A stretch of DNA of 64,000 nucleotides from JAAFJM01 sp964529175 (GTDB lineage: Bacteria; Bacteroidota; Bacteroidia; UKL13-3), in NCBI GenBank assembly GCA_964529175.1, contig CAZGVO010000009.1, positions 138,315 through 202,314 on the forward strand. Direction: 5' to 3'. Under the pieces are notes generated by a model. It saw only the letters and a program-made list of their open reading frames with translations. It was not told where the DNA came from and did not search any database. The translations under genes and the position numbers were made by a program. Below, piece after piece: positions 1 through 9,598 of the stretch (positions are counted from its first letter, which is position 1; the number at the start of each line of letters is the position of its first letter).

Positions 1-74
1 ATAGCAAGATAAATGATAGAATTTAATGGAATGCAAATTCAATTAAAACAGAACCCGGCTTATAGTTTTGCAAT

Positions 75-110
75 AAAACGGCTTTTTGCTTAGGTAAAAA
101 GTCGTTTTTT
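75..110 (+). terminator. Intrinsic terminator of an upstream gene
   Basis: A 13-base arm beginning AAAACGGC pairs with a later arm through one G-U pair, around an 8-base loop, and runs into seven T. It probably ends a plus-strand gene lying left of the window. The 120 bases from here to odhB hold no other gene. Confidence 0.65.
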
Positions 111-228
111 TATTTACAAAACTAACTATACCAAACTACTAACTTAAATTAGTTAAGGATTTTATTTAATACGCATTCTATTTATTATTTTGCGCAAAAT
201 TTAATTAATACAATCAAAATATATTACC

Positions 229-1443
229 ATGCTAGAAATTAAAGTACCTACCGTTGGCGAATCAATTAGTGAAGTTACTATTGCACGTTGGAACAAAAAA
301 ACGGGTGACTATGTAGAAATGGACGAATTACTTTGCGAGTTGGAAAGTGATAAAGCTACCTTTGAATTAAATGCTGAACAAGCAGGTATTTTAACTACAA
401 AAGGCAATGAAGGCGATACTATAAAAGTTGGTGATATTATTTGTTTAATTGATGAAAGTGCTGCAAAACCTGCTGGTGCTAAAACTGAAGCTCCGAAAGC
501 TGAGGCCCCTGCTGTTAAAGAAACCGTAGCTGCCCCGATAGCAAATACCAATACAACAAATGATAAACCTTTTCCAAGCCCTGCGGCTGCTAAAATTTTA
601 GCTGAAAAAGGAATTGATGCTAAGGATGTAAAAGGAACTGGAAAAGATGGTAGAATTACTAAAGGCGATGCATTAACTGCTGAGTTAAAAACTACTACCA
701 ACGAAGCTAAAACACGTAATGAAAGAATAGAAAAAATGACTTCATTGCGTAAAACTGTTTCAAAACGTTTGGTAGCTGTTAAAAACGAAACTGCTATGCT
801 CACTACTTTTAACGAAGTAGATATGAAACCAATTATGGATTTACGTAATCAATTTAAAACTCAGTTTAAAGAAAAACATGGCGTAAACCTTGGTTTTATG
901 AGCTTTTTTACAAAAGCGGTTACAGTGGCTTTAAAACAATTTCCTGCTGTTAATGCATACATTAATGGCGAAGAAATTATTTACCACGATTTCTGTGATA
1001 TTTCAATTGCGGTTTCTGCTCCTAAAGGTTTAGTGGTACCTGTAATTAGAAATGCAGAAAGTATGAGTTTAGCCGAAATTGAAGCTGAAGTATTGCGTTT
1101 AGCTGGCAAAGCCCGCGAAAATAAATTGAGTTTAGATGAGATGACAGGTGGAACATTTACCATTACCAATGGTGGTGTTTTTGGTAGTATGATGAGTACA
1201 CCAATTATCAATGCGCCTCAATCTGCCATTTTAGGAATGCACAATATTATTGAACGTCCTGTTGTTAAAGATGGTCAAATTGTAGCCCGCCCAATGATGT
1301 ATTTGGCTTTAAGTTACGACCACAGAATTATTGATGGACGCGAGTCGGTAGGATTTTTAGTAAAAGTAAAACAATGCTTAGAAAATCCGGTAATGCTATT
1401 GACCGAAGGCAATGATCCAAACAAAATGATTTTAGGATTATAA
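229..1443 (+). CDS. odhB: Dihydrolipoyllysine-residue succinyltransferase, E2 of 2-oxoglutarate dehydrogenase
   Basis: E2 core enzyme that moves the succinyl group from its lipoyl arm to CoA in the cytoplasmic 2-oxoglutarate dehydrogenase complex of the TCA cycle. Residues 1-75 are a lipoyl domain with the lipoylated lysine in ESDKA (K42). An Ala/Pro/Lys-rich linker follows, then a peripheral-subunit-binding domain from about residue 115 (PSPAAAKILAEKGID), then the catalytic domain to the C-terminus with the HRIIDG active-site motif at 365-370. At 404 residues it has the usual length for a single-lipoyl E2. The first ATG begins directly with the lipoyl domain, so the start is secure. The E1 gene (sucA) often precedes this gene but is not in the window. 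Succinyl rather than acetyl specificity is inferred from overall resemblance and domain size. Confidence 0.93.
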   Translation: MLEIKVPTVGESISEVTIARWNKKTGDYVEMDELLCELESDKATFELNAEQAGILTTKGNEGDTIKVGDIICLIDESAAKPAGAKTEAPKAEAPAVKETVAAPIANTNTTNDKPFPSPAAAKILAEKGIDAKDVKGTGKDGRITKGDALTAELKTTTNEAKTRNERIEKMTSLRKTVSKRLVAVKNETAMLTTFNEVDMKPIMDLRNQFKTQFKEKHGVNLGFMSFFTKAVTVALKQFPAVNAYINGEEIIYHDFCDISIAVSAPKGLVVPVIRNAESMSLAEIEAEVLRLAGKARENKLSLDEMTGGTFTITNGGVFGSMMSTPIINAPQSAILGMHNIIERPVVKDGQIVARPMMYLALSYDHRIIDGRESVGFLVKVKQCLENPVMLLTEGNDPNKMILGL

Positions 1444-1463
1444 ATTTTAAAATATAACCAATT

Positions 1464-1498
1464 AAAAAAGGCGATTTGAATTTCAAATCGCCTTTTTT
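1464..1498. terminator. Bidirectional terminator between odhB and rho
   Basis: GGCGATTTG pairs perfectly with CAAATCGCC around AATTT. The stem is flanked by A-runs on the left and T-runs on the right, so it can act for the two converging genes. Confidence 0.85.
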
Positions 1499-1529
1499 AT
1501 TAAAGTAATACAAAACTTTATCAATTGTT

Positions 1530-3314
1530 TTATCCGTTCATGGTAGCCAAAAACTCTTCGTTTGTTTTGGTTGCTTTCATGTGGTTTAACACCACGTTCA
1601 TAGCTTCTTCAGCATTCATATCTGCAATATGATTGCGAAGCACCCAAAGGCGCTGAATGGTTGATTTATCTAATAATAAATCATCTCTACGTGTGCTCGA
1701 TGAAACGATATCAATAGCAGGGTAAATACGTTTATTAGCTAGTTTTCTATCTAATTGTAATTCCATATTACCAGTACCCTTAAATTCTTCAAAAATTACC
1801 TCATCCATTTTTGAACCGGTATCAATTAAAGCAGTAGCAATAATGGTTAATGAACCACCATTTTCAATTTTACGGGCTGCTCCAAAAAAGCGTTTTGGTT
1901 TGTGTAAAGCATTAGCTTCCACACCACCCGAAAGTACTTTACCCGATGATGGAGCAACTGTATTGAATGCACGTGCCATACGTGTAATTGAATCTAATAA
2001 AATTACCACATCGTGTCCGCATTCAACCATACGTTTGGCTTTTTCTAACACCATATTGGCTAATTTTACATGCTTTTCTGCAGGCTCATCAAATGTACTT
2101 GCCACTACTTCTGCTCTTACACTGCGTTGCATATCGGTTACCTCTTCTGGACGTTCATCAATTAGTAAAACCAATAAATAAACCTCAGGATGATTTTTAG
2201 CTATGGCATTAGCAATGTCTTTTAATAAAATGGTTTTACCTGTTTTTGGTTGTGCTACAATTAAACCACGCTGACCTTTTCCAATAGGAGCTAAAATATC
2301 AATAATTCTGGTTGAATAGGTACTTGCATTATCGGCCAAACGTAGACGTTCGTCAGGGAAAAGAGGAGTTAAATGTTCAAATGCAATTCTATCTCTTACC
2401 TCAGCAGGTACACGGCCATTGATTGATTCTACTTTTATTAAAGCAAAATATTTTTCACCTTCTTTTGGAGGGCGGATAGTTCCTTTAACAGTATCACCAG
2501 TTTTTAAACCAAACAATTTTATTTGAGATGGAGAAACATACACATCATCGGGGCTCGACATGTAATTGTAATCGCTCGAACGCAAAAATCCGTATCCATC
2601 CATCATGGTTTCTAATACACCTTCGCAGGTAACTATACCATCAAGTTCTACATATTCTTGTTTTTCTTTCTCTCTAAAATTTTGTCTGTCGTTACGGTTA
2701 TTTTTATCCCAACGATTTGGTGGGCGATTATCTCTTGGTAAATCCTTGTTTTCAGGATTGGCTATTGGTTTTTCAGTAACAGTATTCTCTGTTTTATTTT
2801 CAGTATTTACGGTTTCTCCTAAATTAGTTTCTGTTGGAGTAATGTTTTCAGTAACTGTATTTTCACTCGCAGCATTGCTATTATTAAAGTTACTTTCAGT
2901 ATTTTCGTTAGGAGCGTTGTTATTGTTAATTCTAGGTCTGTTATGGCGCTCTCTATTTTCGTTATTATTTCTTACAGGACGTTCTTGTCTAATTTTGGTG
3001 GGAACAGCATTTGACACAGGAGTTTCCACTTCTGGAGTTTCTACTTTTTCTTCTGCAACTATTTTTGGTAGCTCAATTGATATTTGTTCTTCGGTGGTTT
3101 CAGTAGCTTTTGTTTCTACTTTTTCTTTTTTTACCCTTGGTTTGCGAACTTTGGGAGCCGCAGCATCAGTGGTTTTTTCTTGATTTGATTTTTCAGCAAT
3201 AGTAGCCACTAATTGTTCTTTACTTAAGGATTCAATGTTCTTGATTTTCAATGTTTCAGCCAATGTTCTTAGTTCAGAAACTAGCATTAGATTCAAATTA
3301 GATGTTTCGTACAT
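1530..3314 (-). CDS. rho: Transcription termination factor Rho
   Basis: Hexameric RNA-dependent ATPase/helicase that ends transcription of untranslated RNA. The N-terminal 40 residues form the Rho_N helical domain. Residues of about 45-225 are a disordered, highly charged insert rich in Asn, Glu, Thr and Arg. A cold-shock-type primary RNA-binding domain follows (about 225-310, containing GYGFLRSSDYNY). The RecA-like motor has a Walker A QPKTGKT at 355-361 and Walker B DVVILLD at 435-441, followed by the canonical Rho Q- and R-loop regions. The 594 residues exceed the roughly 420 of E. coli Rho only because of the insert, a feature seen in other Bacteroidota. M1 is preferred because M10 would cut into the first helix. 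Confidence 0.95.
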   Translation of the reverse strand: MYETSNLNLMLVSELRTLAETLKIKNIESLSKEQLVATIAEKSNQEKTTDAAAPKVRKPRVKKEKVETKATETTEEQISIELPKIVAEEKVETPEVETPVSNAVPTKIRQERPVRNNNENRERHNRPRINNNNAPNENTESNFNNSNAASENTVTENITPTETNLGETVNTENKTENTVTEKPIANPENKDLPRDNRPPNRWDKNNRNDRQNFREKEKQEYVELDGIVTCEGVLETMMDGYGFLRSSDYNYMSSPDDVYVSPSQIKLFGLKTGDTVKGTIRPPKEGEKYFALIKVESINGRVPAEVRDRIAFEHLTPLFPDERLRLADNASTYSTRIIDILAPIGKGQRGLIVAQPKTGKTILLKDIANAIAKNHPEVYLLVLLIDERPEEVTDMQRSVRAEVVASTFDEPAEKHVKLANMVLEKAKRMVECGHDVVILLDSITRMARAFNTVAPSSGKVLSGGVEANALHKPKRFFGAARKIENGGSLTIIATALIDTGSKMDEVIFEEFKGTGNMELQLDRKLANKRIYPAIDIVSSSTRRDDLLLDKSTIQRLWVLRNHIADMNAEEAMNVVLNHMKATKTNEEFLATMNG

Positions 3315-3538
3315 GTAGTAGTGTAAAGTTGTTTACAATAAATTTTGTTTTGATTTTTTGTTTTGATATTGCAAATAATGCAACAATTTGAAGAAAAATG
3401 ATGATTGGGTGATGTATAAAAATACTATCAACTCTTTTTCTATCTGCAAGTATAGTAAATTGAATAATATAAACAAGTGCTTATTTTTATTAGTACCAAA
3501 AATCAACTAAAATGCTATGATACATTGGTTTTAAATTA

Positions 3539-3570
3539 AAAAAGCCCAACATAAAGTTGAGCTTTTTAAA
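3539..3570 (-). terminator. Terminator after korB
   Basis: On the minus strand, an AAAGCTCAAC arm pairs with GTTGGGCTTT (one non-Watson-Crick position) around TTTAT and is followed by T residues. It lies about 25 bases after the korB stop. The rest of the 280-base gap between rho and korB shows no coding potential. Confidence 0.65.
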
Positions 3571-3594
3571 CAATTATATAATATGTTAATTAAA

Positions 3595-4617
3595 TTAATT
3601 AACTACCCAAGTTTCGTTACCTGCTATTAGTTTATCTAAATCACCCAAACCTTTAGCCATGGCTGTATCCATTTGATTATTGAATAATTCATCAAAAGTG
3701 TTTTTGTTAGAATTAACATAAAATACGCCAAACGGACGTGGTTTATGGTCAGGATGTGTTGGATCATCGTAAAAGCGTGAAAGAATAGTAGCTTTTACTA
3801 AATCTGTTTCATCGTGAATCCATAAATCGTTAGCAGACACATCAGCCAAATTAACTATAATAGGTTTAAAACCATCAAGCATAATTCCTTTGTCATCGTT
3901 AGCGCCAAAAATTAATGGTTTGCCATTTTCCATTAGCAATATATTTTCTTTTTTAGTCCCTTTTTCAGTATAAACTTCAAAGGCGCCATCGTTAAATACA
4001 TTACAGTTTTGGTAAATTTCTACCATGGAAGTTCCTTTGTGTTCGTAACCTCTTTTTATAACTGCTTGTTGGTGTTTTGGATCTCTATCTAAAGTACGAG
4101 CCACAAAAGTAGCATCGGCTCCTAAAGCCAAAGCAATAGGGTTAAAAGGATAATCAACACTTCCAATTGGTGATGATTTGGTAACTTTACCTTGCTCGCT
4201 TGTTGGCGAATATTGTCCTTTGGTTAATCCGTAAATTTGATTGTTAAATAACAATACATTTACATCTGGATTTCTGCGCAACATGTGTATGAAATGGTTT
4301 CCACCAATACTCATTGAATCACCATCACCAGTAATAATCCAAACTGATAGTTCAGGACGAGTAGCTTTTAAGCCAGTAGCAATTGCAGTAGCTCTTCCAT
4401 GAATACTGTGCATACCAAAAGTATCCATATAATAAGGAAAACGGCTTGAACAACCAATTCCTGAAATAAATACAAACTCTTCTTTTGGTCTGCCTAAATC
4501 AGGCAATACCGTTTGTACTTGTTTTAATATACTATAATCGCCACAACCAGGGCACCAGCGCACTTCTTGGTCTGAAGCAAAATCTTTTGATGTCAATTTT
4601 TCTACAACTTCGTTCAT
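3595..4617 (-). CDS. korB: 2-oxoacid:ferredoxin oxidoreductase beta subunit
   Basis: Thiamine-diphosphate subunit of 2-oxoglutarate (or related 2-oxoacid) ferredoxin oxidoreductase, which makes succinyl-CoA while reducing ferredoxin. The N-terminus has WCPGCGDYSIL. The TPP/Mg motif GDGDSMSIGGNH follows near residue 100, with NNQIYGLTKGQ shortly after. At 340 residues it has the usual length for the beta subunit in Bacteroidota. It follows korA on the same strand, but a 118-residue S23-type gene and two repeat tracts separate the two subunit genes. The exact 2-oxoacid cannot be proven from sequence, though the KorAB pairing favours 2-oxoglutarate. Confidence 0.92.
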   Translation of the reverse strand: MNEVVEKLTSKDFASDQEVRWCPGCGDYSILKQVQTVLPDLGRPKEEFVFISGIGCSSRFPYYMDTFGMHSIHGRATAIATGLKATRPELSVWIITGDGDSMSIGGNHFIHMLRRNPDVNVLLFNNQIYGLTKGQYSPTSEQGKVTKSSPIGSVDYPFNPIALALGADATFVARTLDRDPKHQQAVIKRGYEHKGTSMVEIYQNCNVFNDGAFEVYTEKGTKKENILLMENGKPLIFGANDDKGIMLDGFKPIIVNLADVSANDLWIHDETDLVKATILSRFYDDPTHPDHKPRPFGVFYVNSNKNTFDELFNNQMDTAMAKGLGDLDKLIAGNETWVVN

Positions 4618-4671
4618 AATTTTTTCAATTTTGAATTTTGAATGTTGGATGTTGAATGCTCAATATCCTGT

Positions 4672-5028
4672 TTATTTATTATTTTGTTGTGATGTTTTTA
4701 CAATAGCAGTTACGATATTTATAATCTCATCAATTTCTTTGATATATTTATCTAATTTTATTTCAACCAATTGACTCTTATTTAAGAGCATTAACCAATA
4801 TTTTGTTTCTCTTGCTTCTTTTGACGCAATAGACATTTTATGAATAAAGTCTGCTTTGCTTTGAGCGGCAGAAGCTTCATTTATATTAGCACCAATACTA
4901 GTTCCACTTCTTAATAACTGTTTTGAAATGATAAACTCATTATTAGATTTTAAATATTTAAAAAGTTCGATAACAGAAAGGGCAAACGAGAAACTTTTTT
5001 CTAAAATTAAATTTTCTTTCTTTTCCAT
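4672..5028 (-). CDS. Four-helix-bundle protein, S23 / 23S rRNA intervening-sequence family
   Basis: Small helical protein of the family first found encoded in 23S rRNA intervening sequences. The family signature is visible: the central RSGTSIGANINEA helix start, then the KADFIHKMSIASKEARET helix and YWLMLL. The 118-residue length is typical. The biochemical role is unknown; related folds bind nucleic acid, and the DGR accessory protein Avd shares the bundle architecture. It sits between korA and korB on the same strand. Both intergenic gaps are built of GAATTTTGAATG-like and TTGGATGTTGAAT-like tracts, in inverted orientation on the two sides. That makes it look like a small inserted module rather than an operon member. 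Confidence 0.88.
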   Translation of the reverse strand: MEKKENLILEKSFSFALSVIELFKYLKSNNEFIISKQLLRSGTSIGANINEASAAQSKADFIHKMSIASKEARETKYWLMLLNKSQLVEIKLDKYIKEIDEIINIVTAIVKTSQQNNK

Positions 5029-5069
5029 TATATCAATTCAAAATTCAACATCCAAAATCCAACATTTAT

Positions 5070-6920
5070 TTACGCTAGTATCTCCTTAATTTTATTAACT
5101 ACTTCGGTACTCATAAATGGTAATCCTTGAATTTTATTGTAAGGAATTGCATCTATAAAATACTTGTCTCTAATTATTTTAACCAATTGTCCGTTATTCA
5201 GTTCAGGCACTACTACTGTTTTAAATCCTTTTAAAATTTCGCCTAAATTTTTAGGGAACGGATTAATATAACGTAAATGTGCATGCGATACATTTAAACC
5301 TTCACCACGTAAAATTGCAGTTGCGGTTTTTAACGCACCATAAGTTCCACCCCAACCAAGTATCAATAAATCGCCAGTTTCTGGTCCATTATCCATGGTT
5401 TGCAATGGAATATAATCAGCTACTCTATCTACTTTTTCTTGACGTAAAAGTACCATTTGTTCGTGGTTATTTGGATCGTAACTAATATTTCCAGTTACAT
5501 TTTGTTTTTCCAAACCACCAATTCTATGCTCTAAACCTTTTGTTCCTGGCAATGCCCACGGACGTGATAATTTCTCATCGCGCAAGTAAGGCATAAATTT
5601 ATCGTCATTGTTTCCTCTTTCAGGGGCAAACTCTACTTTAATATCTTGCAAATCTTTTGTTTGTGGGAATAACCAAGGCTCTGAACCATTAGCTATATAA
5701 CCATCGCTTAAAAAGAAAACAGGAATCATGTGTTCCAACGCTATTCTGCAAGCTTCGTAAGCCATATTGAAGCAATCAACAGGCGATTGAGCAGCTAAAA
5801 TAACTACAGGACATTCGCCATTTCTTCCAAAATAAGCTTGCATTAAATCTGCTTGCTCAGTTTTAGTTGGTAAACCTGTACTTGGTCCAGCTCGTTGAAC
5901 ATTTACAATAACTAAAGGTAATTCAAGCATAGTAGCCAAACCAATGGCTTCACCTTTTAAAGCAATTCCAGGACCTGAAGAACCAGTAATAGCTAAATTT
6001 CCACCAAATGAAGCTCCAATAGAAGAACAAATAGCTGCAATTTCATCTTCAGCTTGGAATGTTTTGATATTGAAGTTTTTATGACGAGATAATTCGTGTA
6101 AAATATCGGATGCAGGAGTAATAGGGTAAGTGCCATAAAATAGTGGCAATCCTGATTTTACTGAAGCCGAAACTAAACCTAAAGCTGCTGCTTGGTTACC
6201 CATAATGCTGCGGTATACCCCAGCATTCATTTTAGCTGGAGCAACAGTGTAGCGGTTTGCAAACATTTCAGTTGTTTCGCCATAACTCCAGCCAGCTTGT
6301 AAAACTTTCAAGTTAGCATTCATTACAGCTTCGTTCTTTTTGAATTTTGATTTAATAAACTCAATTGAACTATCCATGCTTCTGTGGTACATCCAATAAA
6401 TTAAACCTAATACAAACATATTTTTGCAACGGTCAATTTCTTTGGTTCCTAAACCACTATCAGCTAAGGCTGCGCGCGTAATTTTAGTTACATCAATTAC
6501 TTTTAAATCGTATTCAGCAAGTGAGCCATCGGTTAATGGATTTTGATCTTCGGGAACATTAGCTAAACGCATGTTTTTTGAATCAAAACCATCCGAATTA
6601 GCAATAATAACGCCACCTTTAACCAAACCTTTTAAGTTTGCTTTTAAAGCTGCTACGTTCATTACCACTAATACATCGCTCATATCGCCAGGAGTATTAA
6701 TTTTGGTAGAACCAAAGTGTATTTGAAAGCCAGAAACACCGGCAAGTGTTCCTATTGGGGCGCGAATTTCGGCCGGAAAATCAGGAAAAGTAGCCAAATC
6801 GTTTCCAAACAAAGCGGCAGCGTTTGTAAACTGGGTACCGGTTAACTGCATACCATCACCGCTATCGCCTGCAAAGCGAATAACTACCGATTCTAATTCT
6901 TTATCAACTGATGAACTCAT
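5070..6920 (-). CDS. korA: 2-oxoacid:ferredoxin oxidoreductase alpha subunit (gamma-alpha fusion)
   Basis: Larger subunit of the 2-oxoglutarate ferredoxin oxidoreductase. Residues of about 10-190 are the gamma domain (FAGDSGDGMQLTG near the start). From about residue 225 comes the pyrimidine-binding alpha domain (GNQAAALGLVSA, FYGTYPITPASDILHEL, then QAEDEIAA). A C-terminal transketolase-like domain follows (LLILGWGGTYGALKTA). At 616 residues it matches the fused form common in Bacteroidota. First gene of a korA-S23-korB transcription unit; the start MSSSVDKELE leaves a short leader before the gamma domain. Substrate choice is inferred from the family. Confidence 0.92.
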   Translation of the reverse strand: MSSSVDKELESVVIRFAGDSGDGMQLTGTQFTNAAALFGNDLATFPDFPAEIRAPIGTLAGVSGFQIHFGSTKINTPGDMSDVLVVMNVAALKANLKGLVKGGVIIANSDGFDSKNMRLANVPEDQNPLTDGSLAEYDLKVIDVTKITRAALADSGLGTKEIDRCKNMFVLGLIYWMYHRSMDSSIEFIKSKFKKNEAVMNANLKVLQAGWSYGETTEMFANRYTVAPAKMNAGVYRSIMGNQAAALGLVSASVKSGLPLFYGTYPITPASDILHELSRHKNFNIKTFQAEDEIAAICSSIGASFGGNLAITGSSGPGIALKGEAIGLATMLELPLVIVNVQRAGPSTGLPTKTEQADLMQAYFGRNGECPVVILAAQSPVDCFNMAYEACRIALEHMIPVFFLSDGYIANGSEPWLFPQTKDLQDIKVEFAPERGNNDDKFMPYLRDEKLSRPWALPGTKGLEHRIGGLEKQNVTGNISYDPNNHEQMVLLRQEKVDRVADYIPLQTMDNGPETGDLLILGWGGTYGALKTATAILRGEGLNVSHAHLRYINPFPKNLGEILKGFKTVVVPELNNGQLVKIIRDKYFIDAIPYNKIQGLPFMSTEVVNKIKEILA

Positions 6921-7094
6921 GAATTATCTTTTTTAAAAATCTGGTCCAAAAATAATTAAACAATTTATATTATTTAGCATTTGGAAATTTAATAAACTAA
7001 CAGTTGTTAGGAAATTTAGTTTTCCCCACCTAATTATTGCTTATTTTGGAATAAAATTTTATTTATACTTGCAAACAAAAATAAACCAACATAA

Positions 7095-8426
7095 ATGGAA
7101 CCCCCGCTTAATTTACAATTTGTAATATTATCATACATTAACGCTAACTTACAATCGTCTGACTGGCCTGCAATTATTGGCTGCGTTGTAGCTATTGTAA
7201 TTTTTATATTGCTATCTGCCTTGTTTTCTGGCTCCGAAAATGCCTTATTTTCGTTAAATAAATCTCAAGTAGAAGAACTTACTGATAACGAATCGGCTAC
7301 AGCTAAGGCAATTACTTTTTTAATCAGTAACCCCAAAAAATTATTAGCCACTATTTTAATTGGGAATACCTTTATAAACGTGGCCATGGTAATGGTTTCT
7401 ACCGTTTTGCTCACCACCATTTTCGATTTTGAACACAATCCAGTTTTTGGATTTTTAATTGAGGTTGTTTTTGTAACTTTTATGATTGTGTTGTTTGGCG
7501 AAGTAATTCCAAAAATTTATGCAGTTCAAAATAATTCAAAAGTATCGGCTTGGGTAGCAGTTTTTATGTTTTACATGTACAAATTGTTCAGACCTTTGGT
7601 TTTTGTGCTCGAAAATTCAACATCTATTATTGATAAACGAGTTACCAAACGAGGCCATATTTTAAGTGTAGATGAATTAAGCCACGCCATCGATATTACC
7701 ACCGAAAGTGATGCTCCAAAACAAGAGAAATCAATTTTAAAAGGTATTGTAAATTTTGTGAACACCAATGTTACTGAAATTATGTGCCAAAGGCCTGATA
7801 TTGCAGCCATTGACATTGAAACAAATTTTACTGAACTGCTTCAATTAATTGATGAATTAGGATATTCGCGTATACCAGTTTACCAAGATAGTTTAGACGA
7901 AATAAAAGGTATTTTATCTATCAAAGATATTTTACCACATATTCATCAATCAGCTGATTTTAAATGGCAAGAGTTGGCTCGCCCAGCATTTTATGTTCCT
8001 GAATCTAAAAAAATTGATGATTTACTAAAAGATTTTCAGAATAAACGTACGCACATGGCCATTGTGGTAGATGAGTTTGGTGGAACCAGCGGTTTGGTAA
8101 CCATGGAAGATATTTTGGAAGAAGTATTTGGCGAAATTAATGACGAATTTGACGAGGATGAAATTTATTACAGCAAATTAGATGAAAACACCTTTGTGTT
8201 TGAGGCCAAAATGCTCATAAACGATGCTTGCAAATACATGGAGTTAGAGCTTGATATTTTTGATGATGTGCGTAATGAAGCTGATACTTTGGCGGGTTTG
8301 ATTTTAGAATTAAATGGCAATATGCCTAAACAAAACCAAGAAATTAAATACCATCCGCTTACATTTAAAATTGAAGCAGTGGATAAACGCAGAATAAAGA
8401 GAATAAAAGTTATTATTGAAAGATAA
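7095..8426 (+). CDS. gldE: Gliding motility-associated hemolysin-like protein GldE (DUF21/CBS/CorC)
   Basis: Integral membrane protein of the DUF21-CBS-CorC_HlyC architecture. Residues of about 30-190 carry the transmembrane DUF21 core (IFILLSALFSGSENALFSL). Two CBS repeats follow (about 205-330; SRIPVY and the HMAIVVDEFGGTSGLVTMEDILEEVFGEI segment), then a C-terminal CorC/HlyC domain. Paralogs act in Mg/Co efflux. The overlap with gldD (TAATG, one base shared) identifies this copy as the gliding/type IX secretion-associated GldE, which is thought to support GldD. The role in this organism is inferred from the gene pair. Confidence 0.9.
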   Translation: MEPPLNLQFVILSYINANLQSSDWPAIIGCVVAIVIFILLSALFSGSENALFSLNKSQVEELTDNESATAKAITFLISNPKKLLATILIGNTFINVAMVMVSTVLLTTIFDFEHNPVFGFLIEVVFVTFMIVLFGEVIPKIYAVQNNSKVSAWVAVFMFYMYKLFRPLVFVLENSTSIIDKRVTKRGHILSVDELSHAIDITTESDAPKQEKSILKGIVNFVNTNVTEIMCQRPDIAAIDIETNFTELLQLIDELGYSRIPVYQDSLDEIKGILSIKDILPHIHQSADFKWQELARPAFYVPESKKIDDLLKDFQNKRTHMAIVVDEFGGTSGLVTMEDILEEVFGEINDEFDEDEIYYSKLDENTFVFEAKMLINDACKYMELELDIFDDVRNEADTLAGLILELNGNMPKQNQEIKYHPLTFKIEAVDKRRIKRIKVIIER

Positions 8427-8998
8427 TGAATAAAGCTATTTTTATAATAATAAGCATTTTAGTTTTAGCAGCTTGCAGCGAAGAAGTTACAGTGCCAAAA
8501 CCTCGCGGATTTCAGCGAATTGATTTTCCTACTAAAAAATACTACCGTTCTCAAAATCCATGTAATTACAGCATGGATGTACCTGAATATGCTTTTGTAG
8601 AATTAGATAAATATCCAAATGCAGAACCTTGTTGGTACAATATTCAGTATAAGCCTTTCAATGCTACTTTGCATTTGAGTTATAAGCCAATTGCTAACCG
8701 TGATACGCTTTTTAAATTGTTAAACGATAGCAGAACAATGGTTTATAAACACACCATGAAAGCTGACGAAATTTTTGAAAATTATATTTCCAAACCAGGT
8801 AAAAGTGGTATATTTTATGAATTAGATGGCAGCACTGCCACCAACGCCCAATTTTTTATAACCGATAGCACGCACCATTTTTTAAGAGGCTCTTTGTACT
8901 TTAACGTGGCTACTAACCAAGATTCAATAGCACCTGTATTAGCATTTTTGAAAAAAGATATGTTGAGGTTAATTGAAACTTTGGAGTGGAAGAAGTGA
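8426..8998 (+). CDS. gldD: Gliding motility lipoprotein GldD
   Basis: Lipoprotein needed for gliding and T9SS function in flavobacteria. The signal peptide ends in the lipobox LAAC (C17). The mature protein starts with PKPRGFQRIDFP and KKYY, characteristic of GldD, and the 190-residue length fits the family. Translationally coupled to gldE through the TAATG overlap. No other gld genes are visible in the window. Confidence 0.92.
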   Translation: MNKAIFIIISILVLAACSEEVTVPKPRGFQRIDFPTKKYYRSQNPCNYSMDVPEYAFVELDKYPNAEPCWYNIQYKPFNATLHLSYKPIANRDTLFKLLNDSRTMVYKHTMKADEIFENYISKPGKSGIFYELDGSTATNAQFFITDSTHHFLRGSLYFNVATNQDSIAPVLAFLKKDMLRLIETLEWKK

Positions 8999-9184
8999 AA
9001 TAAATTTTGAATTTTGAATGCTGAATTTTGAATGAAAAAGTGCGAAGTAAACGAATTGGCAATTAGCAATAGACAATTAGCAATAACCTTTTTAACAATT
9101 AATCAAATAAACAATTAAATAGTTAAACATTACGCAAGGCGTGACAAATATCTAACAATCCAACAATATAACCATTCAACCATC
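8999..9184. repeat. Short-period GAATTTTGAATG and CAATTAGCAATA tracts
   Basis: Directly after gldD the spacer reads GAATTTTGAATGCTGAATTT and similar, then AATTGGCAATTAGCAATAGA and related units. The same kind of degenerate, roughly 10-base units occurs at 4625-4670, 5031-5065 and 20270-20335. No gene is seen. Confidence 0.6.
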
Positions 9185-9598
9185 ATGGCAGATATACATT
9201 CATCAAAAGCACCAGAACCAGTAGGTTTATATCCTCATGCTAAACGTGTAGGAAATTTATTATTTCTTTCAGGCGTTGGTCCAAGAGAAAAAGGTACCAA
9301 AAAAATTCCTGGAGTAGAGTTAGACGATAATGAAAATATCATTAGTTACGATATAGCCACACAATGCCATTCTGTTTTTCAAAATATAAAATACATTTTG
9401 GAAGATGCCGGAAGTAGCTGGGATAAAATAATTGATGTAACGGTTTTTTTAACCAATATGAAAGATGATTTTAAAACCTACAATCAACTTTGGGCGGAGT
9501 ATTTTAAAGATAATCAGCCATGTAGAACCACCATTCAAATTATTTGTTTACCAACACCTATTGCCATTGAATTAAAGGTGATAGCAACTATCGATTAA
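9185..9598 (+). CDS. RidA/YjgF family deaminase (possible 2-aminomuconate deaminase)
   Basis: Small trimeric enzyme of the Rid family, which hydrolyses reactive enamine/imine intermediates. The family core is present: LLFLSGVGPRE, then a CRTTIQ motif whose R114 should bind substrate carboxylate, and the C-terminal PTPIAIELKVIA with E129. The 137-residue length is normal. The insert KIPGVELDDN near residues 40-50 resembles 2-aminomuconate deaminases of the kynurenine pathway more than housekeeping RidA. The neighbours give no pathway support, so only the family is certain. Confidence 0.85.
   Translation: MADIHSSKAPEPVGLYPHAKRVGNLLFLSGVGPREKGTKKIPGVELDDNENIISYDIATQCHSVFQNIKYILEDAGSSWDKIIDVTVFLTNMKDDFKTYNQLWAEYFKDNQPCRTTIQIICLPTPIAIELKVIATID

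Noticed and set aside
309..803. Long minus-strand open frame inside odhB
   Set aside because: Antisense shadow of a well-supported gene; its Ser/Ala/Val-rich translation has no domain.
2605..3183. Plus-strand open frame of 192 codons inside rho
   Set aside because: It comes from the low-complexity Asn/Glu/Thr insert read on the other strand, giving Ser/Val/Phe-rich nonsense.
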